Shown in pieces: positions 56,521-64,000 of a DNA stretch of 64,000 nt. A program made the translations under genes and the position numbers. The number at the start of each line of letters is the position of its first letter. Position 1 is the stretch's first letter. The notes beneath the pieces were generated by a model. It was given only the letters and a program-made list of their open reading frames with translations. It did no database searches and was not told the origin of the DNA. Source of the stretch: Chitinophaga pinensis (GTDB taxonomy: Bacteria > Bacteroidota > Bacteroidia > Flavobacteriales_D > Crocinitomicaceae); assembly GCA_943324745.2 (NCBI GenBank), contig CALPMT020000005.1, forward strand, positions 1 through 64,000, in the 5' to 3' direction.

Positions 56521-57499
56521 TCTCTGTTTTTGAATTCGTATTTACTTTTTTTTTTGCGTTTGGAAATCTCTTTTCAAATTTTAATTGTTGATCAACTTTT
56601 ATTTCATCTAAGTTTTCTGGTGCATGACGTTTCCAGCGGTTGTGAGACCAAAGCCAATATTCAGGATGTTTAAAAATTGATTTTTCCAATGCTTTTGTGT
56701 GTTTTTCAGTAATTTCTCCATAACACATTTCACTCGCATTGTCACAGATTAATTGGAAGTCTACTTTATAATATCCTCTTTTTCGTTTATTGATTACAAA
56801 ATAAACAACTGCAGAATCGTATTGGTGTGCTAATTGTTCACATCCAAAAAATACGGGAGTAGTTTGATTTAAAAAATGCATCCAATAAGACTTTAAATGA
56901 TCGATTGGTGTTTGGTCGGAAAGTATTAATGTTGCAATTGGTTTTTTATGATCAGAGCTTAAATAATCATGTACATTGTTAGCGTTTAATATATCCATGC
57001 CAAATCTTCCACGTCGCTGATTTAATTTATAGTTCCAAAAAGCATTTGATAGCGGCATGCCAATTCCAGCAGCTTGGTGCCGAAGTAGTAGGTTTTGTGC
57101 AGTAATCATCCATTCCCAATTGTTATAGTGGCCAGAAACAAGAAAAACATCTTTGCCCTCAGCGTATAATTTGTCTAGGATAGAATAATTGGATATTTTG
57201 AATCTACTTTTTAATTCTCGTTCAGAGATAGATAAATTCTTAATACTTTCCGCTAAAACATCGCATAAGTGTTGATAGAATGCACGTTTAATTTTTTTTC
57301 GTTGATCATGTGATGCTTGTGGAAATGATTTAAAAAGATTTCTTTTAATCAATGTTTTGCGATATGGTGCAATTCTGGTGAGAATGAGACATAAAAAATC
57401 GGTGAATATATATATCACTCTTAATGGTAATAAAGAGATAGGATAAACTATGGCATAGTATAAGAATGCTGAGCTTAAATAGGATATTTTGTTCCCCAT
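56477..57499 (-). CDS. LpxL/HtrB-like lipid acyltransferase
   Basis: 340 residues. One membrane segment at about 12-38 anchors it to the inner membrane. The acyltransferase motif HX4E is visible as H124 to E129 in VSGHYNNWEW, with ILSDQTPIDH and the WMHFLNQTTPVFFGCE segment following. Such proteins add secondary acyl chains to lipid A; in Bacteroidota they may also make aminolipids. The C-terminal 35 residues are a charged tail, part of it overlapping the porin gene. The start overlaps rarA by 25 nt, so the two are cotranscribed. Confidence 0.83.
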   Translation of the reverse strand: MGNKISYLSSAFLYYAIVYPISLLPLRVIYIFTDFLCLILTRIAPYRKTLIKRNLFKSFPQASHDQRKKIKRAFYQHLCDVLAESIKNLSISERELKSRFKISNYSILDKLYAEGKDVFLVSGHYNNWEWMITAQNLLLRHQAAGIGMPLSNAFWNYKLNQRRGRFGMDILNANNVHDYLSSDHKKPIATLILSDQTPIDHLKSYWMHFLNQTTPVFFGCEQLAHQYDSAVVYFVINKRKRGYYKVDFQLICDNASEMCYGEITEKHTKALEKSIFKHPEYWLWSHNRWKRHAPENLDEIKVDQQLKFEKRFPNAKKKVNTNSKTETNSENPMLSRYAKF

Positions 57500-58761
57500 A
57501 ATTGTTTAATTTGATCAGAAATTTCTTGTTCTTTTCTACTGCTTCCAGCTTGGAAAAAGTTAGTTTGACTTAAAGATTCAGGCATGAAATCTTGTTGTAC
57601 AAAATTATTCGCGTAATCGTGAGAATATTTATAGCCATCGCCATATCCTAAGTCTTTCATTAATTTCGTTGGCGCATTTCTTAATGGAATAGGTACTGGT
57701 AGATTACCTGTTTGACTTACCACTTGTTGTGCATTGTTTATAGCCATGTACGCTGCATTTCCTTTTGGCGAATTTGCTAAATAAATGGCACATTGCGATA
57801 AAATAATTCGTGATTCTGGCCAGCCAATCACTTGCACAGCCTGAAACGTATTGTTAGCAATCACTAATGCCGTAGGGTTTGCTAAACCGATGTCTTCACT
57901 TGCTGAAATCAATAAGCGTCGAGCTATAAATTTTGGATCTTCACCACCAGCTATCATTCGTGCTAACCAATACACTGCTGCGTTTGGATCACTTCCTCGA
58001 ATTGACTTTATAAATGCAGAGGCAATATCATAATGAACTTCACCGTCTTTATCGTAAATAGCCAAACTTTTATTTGCAAATCGCTCTACTAACGCATTGG
58101 TTACAAGGATTTCCTTTCCCTCATCGCAATTTGAAATAATTAATTCAAAAACATTCAATAATTTTCTTGCGTCCCCTCCTGAAATTCCTAAAAGGGCATT
58201 GGTTTCTTTAAGTACTATTTTTACATTTCTCAAAAAACTATCCGAAGTAATTGCTTGATCTAATATTGCTAAAAGTTCTTCATGACTATGGTTTTGTAAA
58301 ATATAAACTTGACAACGTGATAATAACGCGGAAATAACTTCGAAGGAAGGGTTTTCTGTAGTAGCGCCAATTAAAGTGATAATACCACGTTCAACAGCAT
58401 TTAATAAAGAGTCTTGTTGTGATTTTGAAAAACGATGGATCTCATCGATAAATAAAATCGTTCCTTTCTCTTGAAATAAGCCGCCTTGCTCTACTTTTTG
58501 AATGACTTCGCGTACATCTTTCACTCCAGAAGAAATAGCTGACAACGTATGAATGGTTCTATTAGTTTGTTTTGCAATTAAATAAGCAAGTGTTGTCTTA
58601 CCAACTCCTGGAGGACCCCACAATATCATTGAAGGTATGAGTCCTTTGTCTAGGCCTAATCTAAATGAAGCATCAATCCCCAATAACTGAGATTGTCCGA
58701 TGTATGAGTCCAAGGAATTGGGCCTCATTCTTTCCGCTAAAGGAATTGCTGTTTGCATCAA
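57475..58761 (-). CDS. rarA: Replication-associated recombination protein RarA (MgsA)
   Basis: 428 residues. AAA+ clamp-loader-like ATPase with Walker A at 49-56 (GPPGVGKT), Walker [17 protein letters not shown] at about 102, sensor 1 IGATTENPSFEV and SRC (LLSRCQVY). The C-terminal region carries the MgsA tetramerisation domain (YWLARMIAGGEDPKFIARRLLISASEDIG and KGNAAYMAINNA). It acts at stalled replication forks. A TATATTTG box lies upstream. The terminal LWGTKYPI overlaps the acyltransferase start. Confidence 0.93.
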   Translation of the reverse strand: MMQTAIPLAERMRPNSLDSYIGQSQLLGIDASFRLGLDKGLIPSMILWGPPGVGKTTLAYLIAKQTNRTIHTLSAISSGVKDVREVIQKVEQGGLFQEKGTILFIDEIHRFSKSQQDSLLNAVERGIITLIGATTENPSFEVISALLSRCQVYILQNHSHEELLAILDQAITSDSFLRNVKIVLKETNALLGISGGDARKLLNVFELIISNCDEGKEILVTNALVERFANKSLAIYDKDGEVHYDIASAFIKSIRGSDPNAAVYWLARMIAGGEDPKFIARRLLISASEDIGLANPTALVIANNTFQAVQVIGWPESRIILSQCAIYLANSPKGNAAYMAINNAQQVVSQTGNLPVPIPLRNAPTKLMKDLGYGDGYKYSHDYANNFVQQDFMPESLSQTNFFQAGSSRKEQEISDQIKQLWGTKYPI

Positions 58762-58779
58762 TTTAATTCACCTTTTAAT

Positions 58780-58787
58780 CAAATATA
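58780..58787 (-). promoter_or_regulatory. Candidate -7 box for rarA
   Basis: TATATTTG on the minus strand, exact match to TAnnTTTG, 19 nt before the start codon. There is no -33 TTTG at 19 nt. The rest of the gap to 59030 is AT-rich with nothing else recognised. Confidence 0.5.
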
Positions 58788-59030
58788 AGTATTTAATTTT
58801 TGAATTCCGAGGAAATTGAACCTTTTTAATTTGTATTTGTGCTTTTAATATCAATATTGTTATTCACAATTTTTGCTTAATTGTTGATATGTTTTTCCTC
58901 TTTTTGTCAATTTTTTCAATCGTCAGGTGATTGAATTGTTTCGATAATCTTAATTTTACGCTCCCGTTAGTAAAATAAAATTAGCAACGTAATTCGCGTT
59001 GAAATAGATAGTTAAATAAAAGTGAAAAAA

Positions 59031-60215
59031 ATGAAATTAACATACAAAGGAATTGGAGTTTTAGTAGGGTTATTTATTGTTTCTTGTGGTAGTTCTATGA
59101 ATGAGAAAGATCATGGAAAAAAAGTAGGCAATTCAGAAATGAAAACCTCAGAAAAAGTTGCGAAAACGAAAGATGAACAGAAGGATTCTATCTATATCGA
59201 TTCATTTTTTACCGATATTGCCTTGACCATTGGAGGATTTGAAAATAATTTTGCGAAAAAACGCAAGTTAGTTAGCACATATCCTACGACAGTGTCTGCT
59301 CAGTTTTCTAGTTTTACAAAATCTAAAATGTTACCTATATCTAATTGGGTGAAAGAGAAAAAAATGATTCCGGATAACTATGCGTGTAACACTTTGTTTT
59401 ATCCTTTTGCTGGTGCGGATTTTGTATATGCAGATGCGTTCTTCTCAGATGTAAAAAATTATATTTTGGTTGGATTGGAAAAACCAGGATATTTGCCTAA
59501 TTACGATCATTTATCAAACTCAGATATTCAAAATTATTTGAATCAAATATTTAATAGTTTAGACATCTCTATGGCGTCTGGATTCTTCAAAACAAAAAGT
59601 ATGGCGGTTCAGTTTAACCAAAAAACGGTTAACGGAACTTTACACTCTTTGTTGTTCTACCTAGCGCGTCGCGGAAATAAGATTCGTAATATTCGACACT
59701 TTATATTAAAAGAAAATGCAGTGATTAAATATACTTCAGGAACAGAAGGAATGTATAGTCCTGGTTTGGATATTGAATTTTTGACTGCGGATAATAAAGT
59801 AAAACATTTATTCTATTACAATACCGACTTAAGTGATTCAAATAGTAAAATTGATAATTTCTTCAATTGGGTAAGTTCGTTTGGAGAACACCACACGATG
59901 TTAAAAGCTGCTTCATACTTGAATTCACGTGATTATTTTTCCAAAACACGTAAATACATTTTGAAATCCTCAAGTATGGTGGTACAGGACGATAGTGGTA
60001 TTCCATACAAATATTTTATAGATGGAACTTGGGATGTGAAATTATATGGTGGCTACAAAAAAGTAATTCCATTGTTCTCTTCTCGTATTCAGCCAGACCT
60101 AGTACGTGCTTATAGCGATACTTCTAAATTGACAAGTAAAAACTTACCTTTTAGAATTGGATATAATGTGGCAGTAGGTGCAACAAATTTACAAGTCATC
60201 TACAAAAAGAAGTAA
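59031..60215 (+). CDS. Lipoprotein of unknown function
   Basis: 394 residues from ATG 59031 (a GTG three codons earlier is possible). The signal peptide ends in lipobox GLFIVSC, so the Cys at about residue 19 is lipidated. A charged linker of about 40 residues follows, then a globular domain without a recognised family: DNYACNTLFYPFAGADFVYAD, LHSLLFYLARRGNKIRNI and YFIDGTWDVKLYGGYK. There are no catalytic motifs that I know. It is 15 nt upstream of the APC permease and is presumably cotranscribed with it and the SxxK hydrolase. Confidence 0.68.
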   Translation: MKLTYKGIGVLVGLFIVSCGSSMNEKDHGKKVGNSEMKTSEKVAKTKDEQKDSIYIDSFFTDIALTIGGFENNFAKKRKLVSTYPTTVSAQFSSFTKSKMLPISNWVKEKKMIPDNYACNTLFYPFAGADFVYADAFFSDVKNYILVGLEKPGYLPNYDHLSNSDIQNYLNQIFNSLDISMASGFFKTKSMAVQFNQKTVNGTLHSLLFYLARRGNKIRNIRHFILKENAVIKYTSGTEGMYSPGLDIEFLTADNKVKHLFYYNTDLSDSNSKIDNFFNWVSSFGEHHTMLKAASYLNSRDYFSKTRKYILKSSSMVVQDDSGIPYKYFIDGTWDVKLYGGYKKVIPLFSSRIQPDLVRAYSDTSKLTSKNLPFRIGYNVAVGATNLQVIYKKK

Positions 60216-60230
60216 ACACTTCATTCTTTC

Positions 60231-61547
60231 ATGGTAAAAAAGAAAAAGTTTAGTTTATACACTGCAATCATGGTGGTAGTTGCCAATATGATTGGTGCAG
60301 GAGTGTTTACAAGTATCGGTTTTCAGGTGCTCGATGTACATTCAGGATCTGCAATATTGTTGTTGTGGATAATTGGAGGAGTTATTGCGTTCTTTGGTGC
60401 GTATGCTTATGCTATTCTTGGAACTTTCTACAAAAAAAATGGTGGAGAATACCTCTTTTTAAAATCTGCATATTCTGAGCAACTCGGTTTTTTGTCTGGT
60501 TGGATTTCTTTTTTGCTAGGATTTGCAGCACCAATTGCAGCTGCCTGTTTTGCGTTTAGTTCTTATTTTTCTGGAATGATTCATTCCGAACAAAGTGCAA
60601 GTTTTATTGGGATTCCAATGGTGACGGTTTATGCGGCCATTATTTTGTTTTTTATAACTCTAATGCATTCTCGTAGTCATAAGGTAAGTTCGGTATTTCA
60701 AAATGTTTCTTCTACGATTAAAATTATTATTCTAGTTGTTTTGATCCTAATAGGATTGTTTTCGAATAATAAAGTAGATGTCGATTTTTCTATCGGAGAT
60801 AAATTTTTTACAGATGTATGGGATAAGATGTTTGCCCTTTGTTTATTTTTTGTTGGTTATGCTTATTCTGGCTGGAATGCAGCAGCCTATATTGGAGGAG
60901 AGGTAGTAAATCCGAAACGAAACGTTCCTTTAGCATTAATTATTGGGACAGGAACAGTGTCTATTTTATATGTACTGTTAAATTATGTGTTCCTTAAAAA
61001 CATTCCGATTGATCAAATGGCAGGACAATTGGATGTAGGTGTAATTTTTGTAGAGAAAGTGTTAGGAGAAACCTGGGGAAGAATATTTGGAGGTGTAATC
61101 TCTTTTTTGTTGATTTCCAGTATTTCTAGTATGGTGTTAGCTGGACCACGTGTAACAAATGCAGTCGCGAAAGATTTTTCAAAATTAAATTGGTTTAGTT
61201 CGAATAACGAAAGCGGAATCCCAGTTCGTGCGCTTTGGATACAAGCGTTAATTGCATTTGCCTTTGTTGCAACCTCCTCGTTTCAAAGTCTAATTATAAT
61301 GATCGGTTTTGTATTGAACTTGTTTACCATGTTGACCGTTATCGGATCCATTCGAGTTGGATTGCGCATAAAAAATGTGAGTGGATTAATTAATAAGTTT
61401 GTTTTTCCTTTATTTCCTATCATATTCTTGTTGTTCCAAACTTGGATACTTATCTTTGGTTTGGTAGATAAGCCTAAAGAGTCCTTTATCGGATTAGGCA
61501 TTACTCTAATTGGAATACCAGTATACAGATGGGTAAAGCGTACGTAA
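60231..61547 (+). CDS. APC-family amino acid permease
   Basis: 438 residues with about 12 membrane segments. The first helix has MVVVANMIGAGVFTSIGFQ with the substrate motif GAGVF. GGEYLFLKSAYSEQLGFLSGW, YAYSGWNAAAYIGGEVVNPKRNVPLAL and the helix-8-like SSISSMVLAGPRV follow, as in APC (LAT-type) permeases. It imports or exchanges amino acids. Its end overlaps the secreted hydrolase gene by 19 nt. A different subgroup from the CAT-type permease at 31670. Confidence 0.86.
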   Translation: MVKKKKFSLYTAIMVVVANMIGAGVFTSIGFQVLDVHSGSAILLLWIIGGVIAFFGAYAYAILGTFYKKNGGEYLFLKSAYSEQLGFLSGWISFLLGFAAPIAAACFAFSSYFSGMIHSEQSASFIGIPMVTVYAAIILFFITLMHSRSHKVSSVFQNVSSTIKIIILVVLILIGLFSNNKVDVDFSIGDKFFTDVWDKMFALCLFFVGYAYSGWNAAAYIGGEVVNPKRNVPLALIIGTGTVSILYVLLNYVFLKNIPIDQMAGQLDVGVIFVEKVLGETWGRIFGGVISFLLISSISSMVLAGPRVTNAVAKDFSKLNWFSSNNESGIPVRALWIQALIAFAFVATSSFQSLIIMIGFVLNLFTMLTVIGSIRVGLRIKNVSGLINKFVFPLFPIIFLLFQTWILIFGLVDKPKESFIGLGITLIGIPVYRWVKRT

Positions 61548-62806
61548 TAATAGTATTGTTGATAAGTTGTAATTTGTTTGGTCAAGTTACATCGCAGTCA
61601 ACTGCGTCTAGAATTTTACAGAATGTATTGGATTCATTGGAGGATAAATATCCAAAGGTGATTGAATCTCCTGAAAAATACCGATTCAAAATTGTTTTTA
61701 CTGAAATCAAACGTGCAAATGGAAAAGTGACCTTGGAAACAGTTGGATTTCGAATGAATGAAAATGAATATCTCTATCCTGCAAGTATTGTAAAGCTTCC
61801 AACGATTTTAATTGGAATGGAAGAATACAATAAAATCCATAAAATTCGATCAAGAGTTACTTACGAAACTTTACTAAAATTTAATAAAGAGAAAGGATGC
61901 ATGCCAACTGCTTTTTCTGTCAAGATTGGAAATAAATTAGAATATTATACGTTAGATTTATTTACTAAACAAATGTTAGCAGTTTCGGATAACGATGCGT
62001 ACAATCGTATGTTTGATTTTGTTGGACAACAACAATTGAATCGTCGTTTAAAGGAAATGAATTACCAAAACGGTAAAATAATTCGCAAGTTTGTTTTGAA
62101 TTGTTCTTTAGATCAAAATAGAATTAGTGATTCATATGTGTTTTTAGGTAGAAGAAACGAATGGTTGTATAACCGAAGAGGTATTTCCAATCCAGATACA
62201 ATTTTAACGGATTCGACATATAAAATTGGAAAAGCTTACGAAGGATTGGATAAAAAGATTGTTCCACGTCCTTTTGATTTTTCACGACAAAACAACATGG
62301 AGTTGGTAGATTTACACAAAACCTTAAATGGTGTAGTTTTTCCTAAGTCTGAGTTTGCGCACACCTTTGATATTTCGGAAGAGCAACGTAAATACTTAAT
62401 TCAAAATTTAGGGAAATACCCTGCGGAATATGGTTTAGACTTTAATCCAATTGAGTTTCCAGCGACCTATAAAAAATATTTATTTTTTGGAAAAGACACA
62501 AATACATCATATACGAACGATAGTTTAAATCGTTTTCGTTCATTTAATATGGTGGGCTTGTCTTTCGGTTGTGCGATCGATGCAGCTTACATCGTAGATT
62601 TAGATACAGGGAAAGAATTTGTCTTGACTGTAGGTATTTACGCAAACGAAGATGAAGTCATCAATGATGCAAAATACGACTATGAAAGTTTAGCGTATCC
62701 GTTAATGAAGGATATTGGTCGTTTGATCATGAATCAACTCCCAGAGAACAAAGAAAATGTGGAGTATTTGAGAGGATTTATTGAGGAAATAGGATTGAAG
62801 CGATGA
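61529..62806 (+). CDS. Secreted serine hydrolase of the beta-lactamase/penicillin-binding fold
   Basis: 425 residues with a signal peptide (about 1-19, ending LFGQ). The SxxK motif is S86-IVK89 in YPASIVKLP and the second motif is S153-D-N in AVSDNDAYN, as in class A beta-lactamase-like (PF13354) enzymes. The third motif KTG appears as M341-V-G in FNMVGLSFG, so the Lys is missing. A large insertion (about 195-330) separates motifs two and three. This speaks against a working beta-lactamase and for a peptidase or amide hydrolase. It overlaps the permease gene by 19 nt. Confidence 0.75.
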   Translation: MGKAYVIIVLLISCNLFGQVTSQSTASRILQNVLDSLEDKYPKVIESPEKYRFKIVFTEIKRANGKVTLETVGFRMNENEYLYPASIVKLPTILIGMEEYNKIHKIRSRVTYETLLKFNKEKGCMPTAFSVKIGNKLEYYTLDLFTKQMLAVSDNDAYNRMFDFVGQQQLNRRLKEMNYQNGKIIRKFVLNCSLDQNRISDSYVFLGRRNEWLYNRRGISNPDTILTDSTYKIGKAYEGLDKKIVPRPFDFSRQNNMELVDLHKTLNGVVFPKSEFAHTFDISEEQRKYLIQNLGKYPAEYGLDFNPIEFPATYKKYLFFGKDTNTSYTNDSLNRFRSFNMVGLSFGCAIDAAYIVDLDTGKEFVLTVGIYANEDEVINDAKYDYESLAYPLMKDIGRLIMNQLPENKENVEYLRGFIEEIGLKR

Positions 62807-62925
62807 TATCCTATAATCTTTTCTTTACAGGTTTTTAGTGCGTAAATAGCTTTTCTTATTACTAGTTTTTTATGCAAGTGCAGCATTAAACCAATAAAGT
62901 AATAATATCCTTTTGAGTTTGTTAA

Positions 62926-62969
62926 AAAAAATAGGCTGTTTCTAAATATCTAGAAACAGCCTATTTTTT
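62926..62969. terminator. Bidirectional Rho-independent terminator
   Basis: ATAGGCTGTTTCTA (62931-62944) and its exact complement (62951-62964) give a 14-bp stem, extended to about 19 bp by flanking A and T runs, with a 6-nt loop. It lies between convergent genes and has a T run on each strand. Confidence 0.93.
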
Positions 62970-62998
62970 GATACGTTTAAATGCTATATATAAACAAA

Positions 62999-64000
62999 CT
63001 AGTTCTTACTAAATTTTGATGTATATACGCCATATTGATCTTCGATGGTAATTACATAGATTCCAGTCTGTAAGTTTTCTAAGTCAATTATATAATCATT
63101 ACTTTCTTTTTCAATATTGTATACCTCTTTACCTAAAAGTGAATGTATATAGATCGATTTAATAGTGTTTTTTGAATTTACAAATAATTCTTTGGAGGTT
63201 GGACTAGGATATAGGTTAATATTTATCTCATTTGAACCATTGTTTGCAATTAATTCAATAGATGAAGTGTTCTTTTTTACACCCACATGTCCATACAAAC
63301 CAGTTCCTGTACCAATTAATAAATCATCATAATACAAAAAGTTTATCTCGGTACCTGTAGGGTAGGAGTACCCCAAACTCCAAGTGCTAGCAGTAGTAGG
63401 TAAGATATATACCTCATGATCAACAGCTACATAGATTGTGTCTATTCCTTTAGTGATAGCTTTTCCAATTTTCCCTGTACTCATTGGGAAGCCAGTTGTG
63501 GTAAATGGTGTCCATTTATTTGTACCGGAAATGGATTTAAAATATGCAATTGGATGATTACTTCCCACATCTGTTCCACAAGCAAGAATGGTATCTCCTG
63601 TACTACTAGTCTCTACATCTAATATCGATGCGGAAATTGGATATCCTACACTCGTTCCGCTTGCATCCATGTCTTGTTTAACAGTAAAATTCTTAGTAGT
63701 AGTATCCCAAGTTAGTTTATAGATACTTTTAGAGGATGTGTTATATTCTACACCAACATAGAGTATCGTATTTCCAGCCTCTTTATTAAATGTTAGATCC
63801 CAAACATCTACATCTTTATCCCCAGAAATTATATCGATATATTGTTGTTGCCAGTTGACACCTCCATCGGTAGAATAAAATACACCACCTTTCTCATTTC
63901 CTGAGTAGAATGCACCTGCAACGATTAGGTTAGGATCCCATGGACAAATTTCAATTGCTTCAAAGCGATACATTTGGGGAAGCCACGCGTATTTTTTTTC
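62999..64000 (-). CDS. Type IX-secreted protein with BNR/sortilin-like repeats and Por sorting domain (5' end outside window)
   Basis: About 334 residues are visible. The frame stays open through the window edge, so the internal Met at 63973 is not the start. The beginning resembles Vps10/BNR propeller repeats: AIEICPWDPNLIVAG and GVFYSTDGGVNWQ, then GDTILACGTDVG. The last 75 residues are a type A C-terminal sorting domain (INLYPSPTSKELFVNS, IKSIYIHSLLGKEVYNIE, LQTGIYVITIED), which directs export by the type IX system and removal or anchoring. It shows that the cell has T9SS. Function of the mature protein is unknown. Confidence 0.85.
   Translation of the reverse strand, partial: EKKYAWLPQMYRFEAIEICPWDPNLIVAGAFYSGNEKGGVFYSTDGGVNWQQQYIDIISGDKDVDVWDLTFNKEAGNTILYVGVEYNTSSKSIYKLTWDTTTKNFTVKQDMDASGTSVGYPISASILDVETSSTGDTILACGTDVGSNHPIAYFKSISGTNKWTPFTTTGFPMSTGKIGKAITKGIDTIYVAVDHEVYILPTTASTWSLGYSYPTGTEINFLYYDDLLIGTGTGLYGHVGVKKNTSSIELIANNGSNEININLYPSPTSKELFVNSKNTIKSIYIHSLLGKEVYNIEKESNDYIIDLENLQTGIYVITIEDQYGVYTSKFSKN

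Noticed and set aside
61529-62806. Class A beta-lactamase resistance gene
   Set aside because: SxxK and SDN are present but KTG is replaced by MVG and there is a large insertion, so resistance activity is not supported.

Overview
The window is a gene-dense, AT-rich stretch of chromosome from a Bacteroidota bacterium, most like Flavobacteriia or Crocinitomicaceae. The evidence is the promoter motif (TTTG, 19 nt, TAnnTTTG; an exact match precedes tRNA-Glu), the near absence of Shine-Dalgarno sequences, a TonB-dependent receptor with a CarboxypepD_reg-like domain, a putative porin of the Porin_10 type, a DUF4294 protein, an HU-SPOR protein and a C-terminal type IX secretion (Por) sorting domain at the right edge. 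No phage, insertion sequence, CRISPR array, rRNA or integrated element was found. Genus cannot be fixed from the sequence alone.

Layout. 1-5 kb: FAD oxidoreductase facing a three-gene minus operon (lipoprotein, GlcNAc-kinase-like ATPase, transglutaminase-like protein), then a DUF4294 protein. 4.7-9.6 kb: a compact plus-strand run of a DHNA-CoA-type thioesterase, isochorismate synthase, dapF, an unknown, a GNAT acetyltransferase, mltG and an O-methyltransferase, several overlapping. 9.6-18 kb: DUF1566-like protein, YqgE/AlgH, TonB receptor with mazG, HU-SPOR envelope protein, metallo-hydrolase with TrmH-type methyltransferase, HU. 18.5-25.9 kb: minus operon TPR protein, RlmI-type methyltransferase, MATE exporter, fmt, preceded by gyrA. 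26-28.6 kb: clpC, divergent from gyrA.

28.6-29.5 kb is the only long non-coding stretch; it holds the wreck of a family 2 glycosyltransferase gene broken by several frameshifts. 29.5-31.6 kb: an FHA-membrane protein and a PP2C-membrane-LysM protein, both lacking residues normally needed for binding or catalysis. 31.6-37.3 kb: CAT-type permease, unknown membrane protein, dicarboxylate symporter, ilvE. 37.6-41.5 kb: a four-gene operon with 4, 0 and 3 nt junctions encoding a ribulose-phosphate-epimerase/CBS fusion, a DAHP synthase, a KdsC-like HAD phosphatase with an extra N-terminal domain, and an alanine/saccharopine dehydrogenase-like enzyme. This is the best candidate for an undescribed pathway.

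41.6-64 kb: MFS transporter with a secreted leucine-rich-repeat protein, SDR, MscS channel, thioesterase, a minus operon (OafA-type acyltransferase, DUF3050, small membrane protein), clpB, proS with a conserved-type unknown, tRNA-Glu with rpsT, putative porin, LpxL-type acyltransferase with rarA, then an unknown lipoprotein, APC permease and secreted SxxK hydrolase, and finally the 3' part of a type IX-secreted protein cut by the window edge. Rho-independent terminators close many units. A recurring oddity is intergenic spacers built from short degenerate repeats arranged as inverted arms (GTGACGA, AAAGACC and TTATGAATT types).
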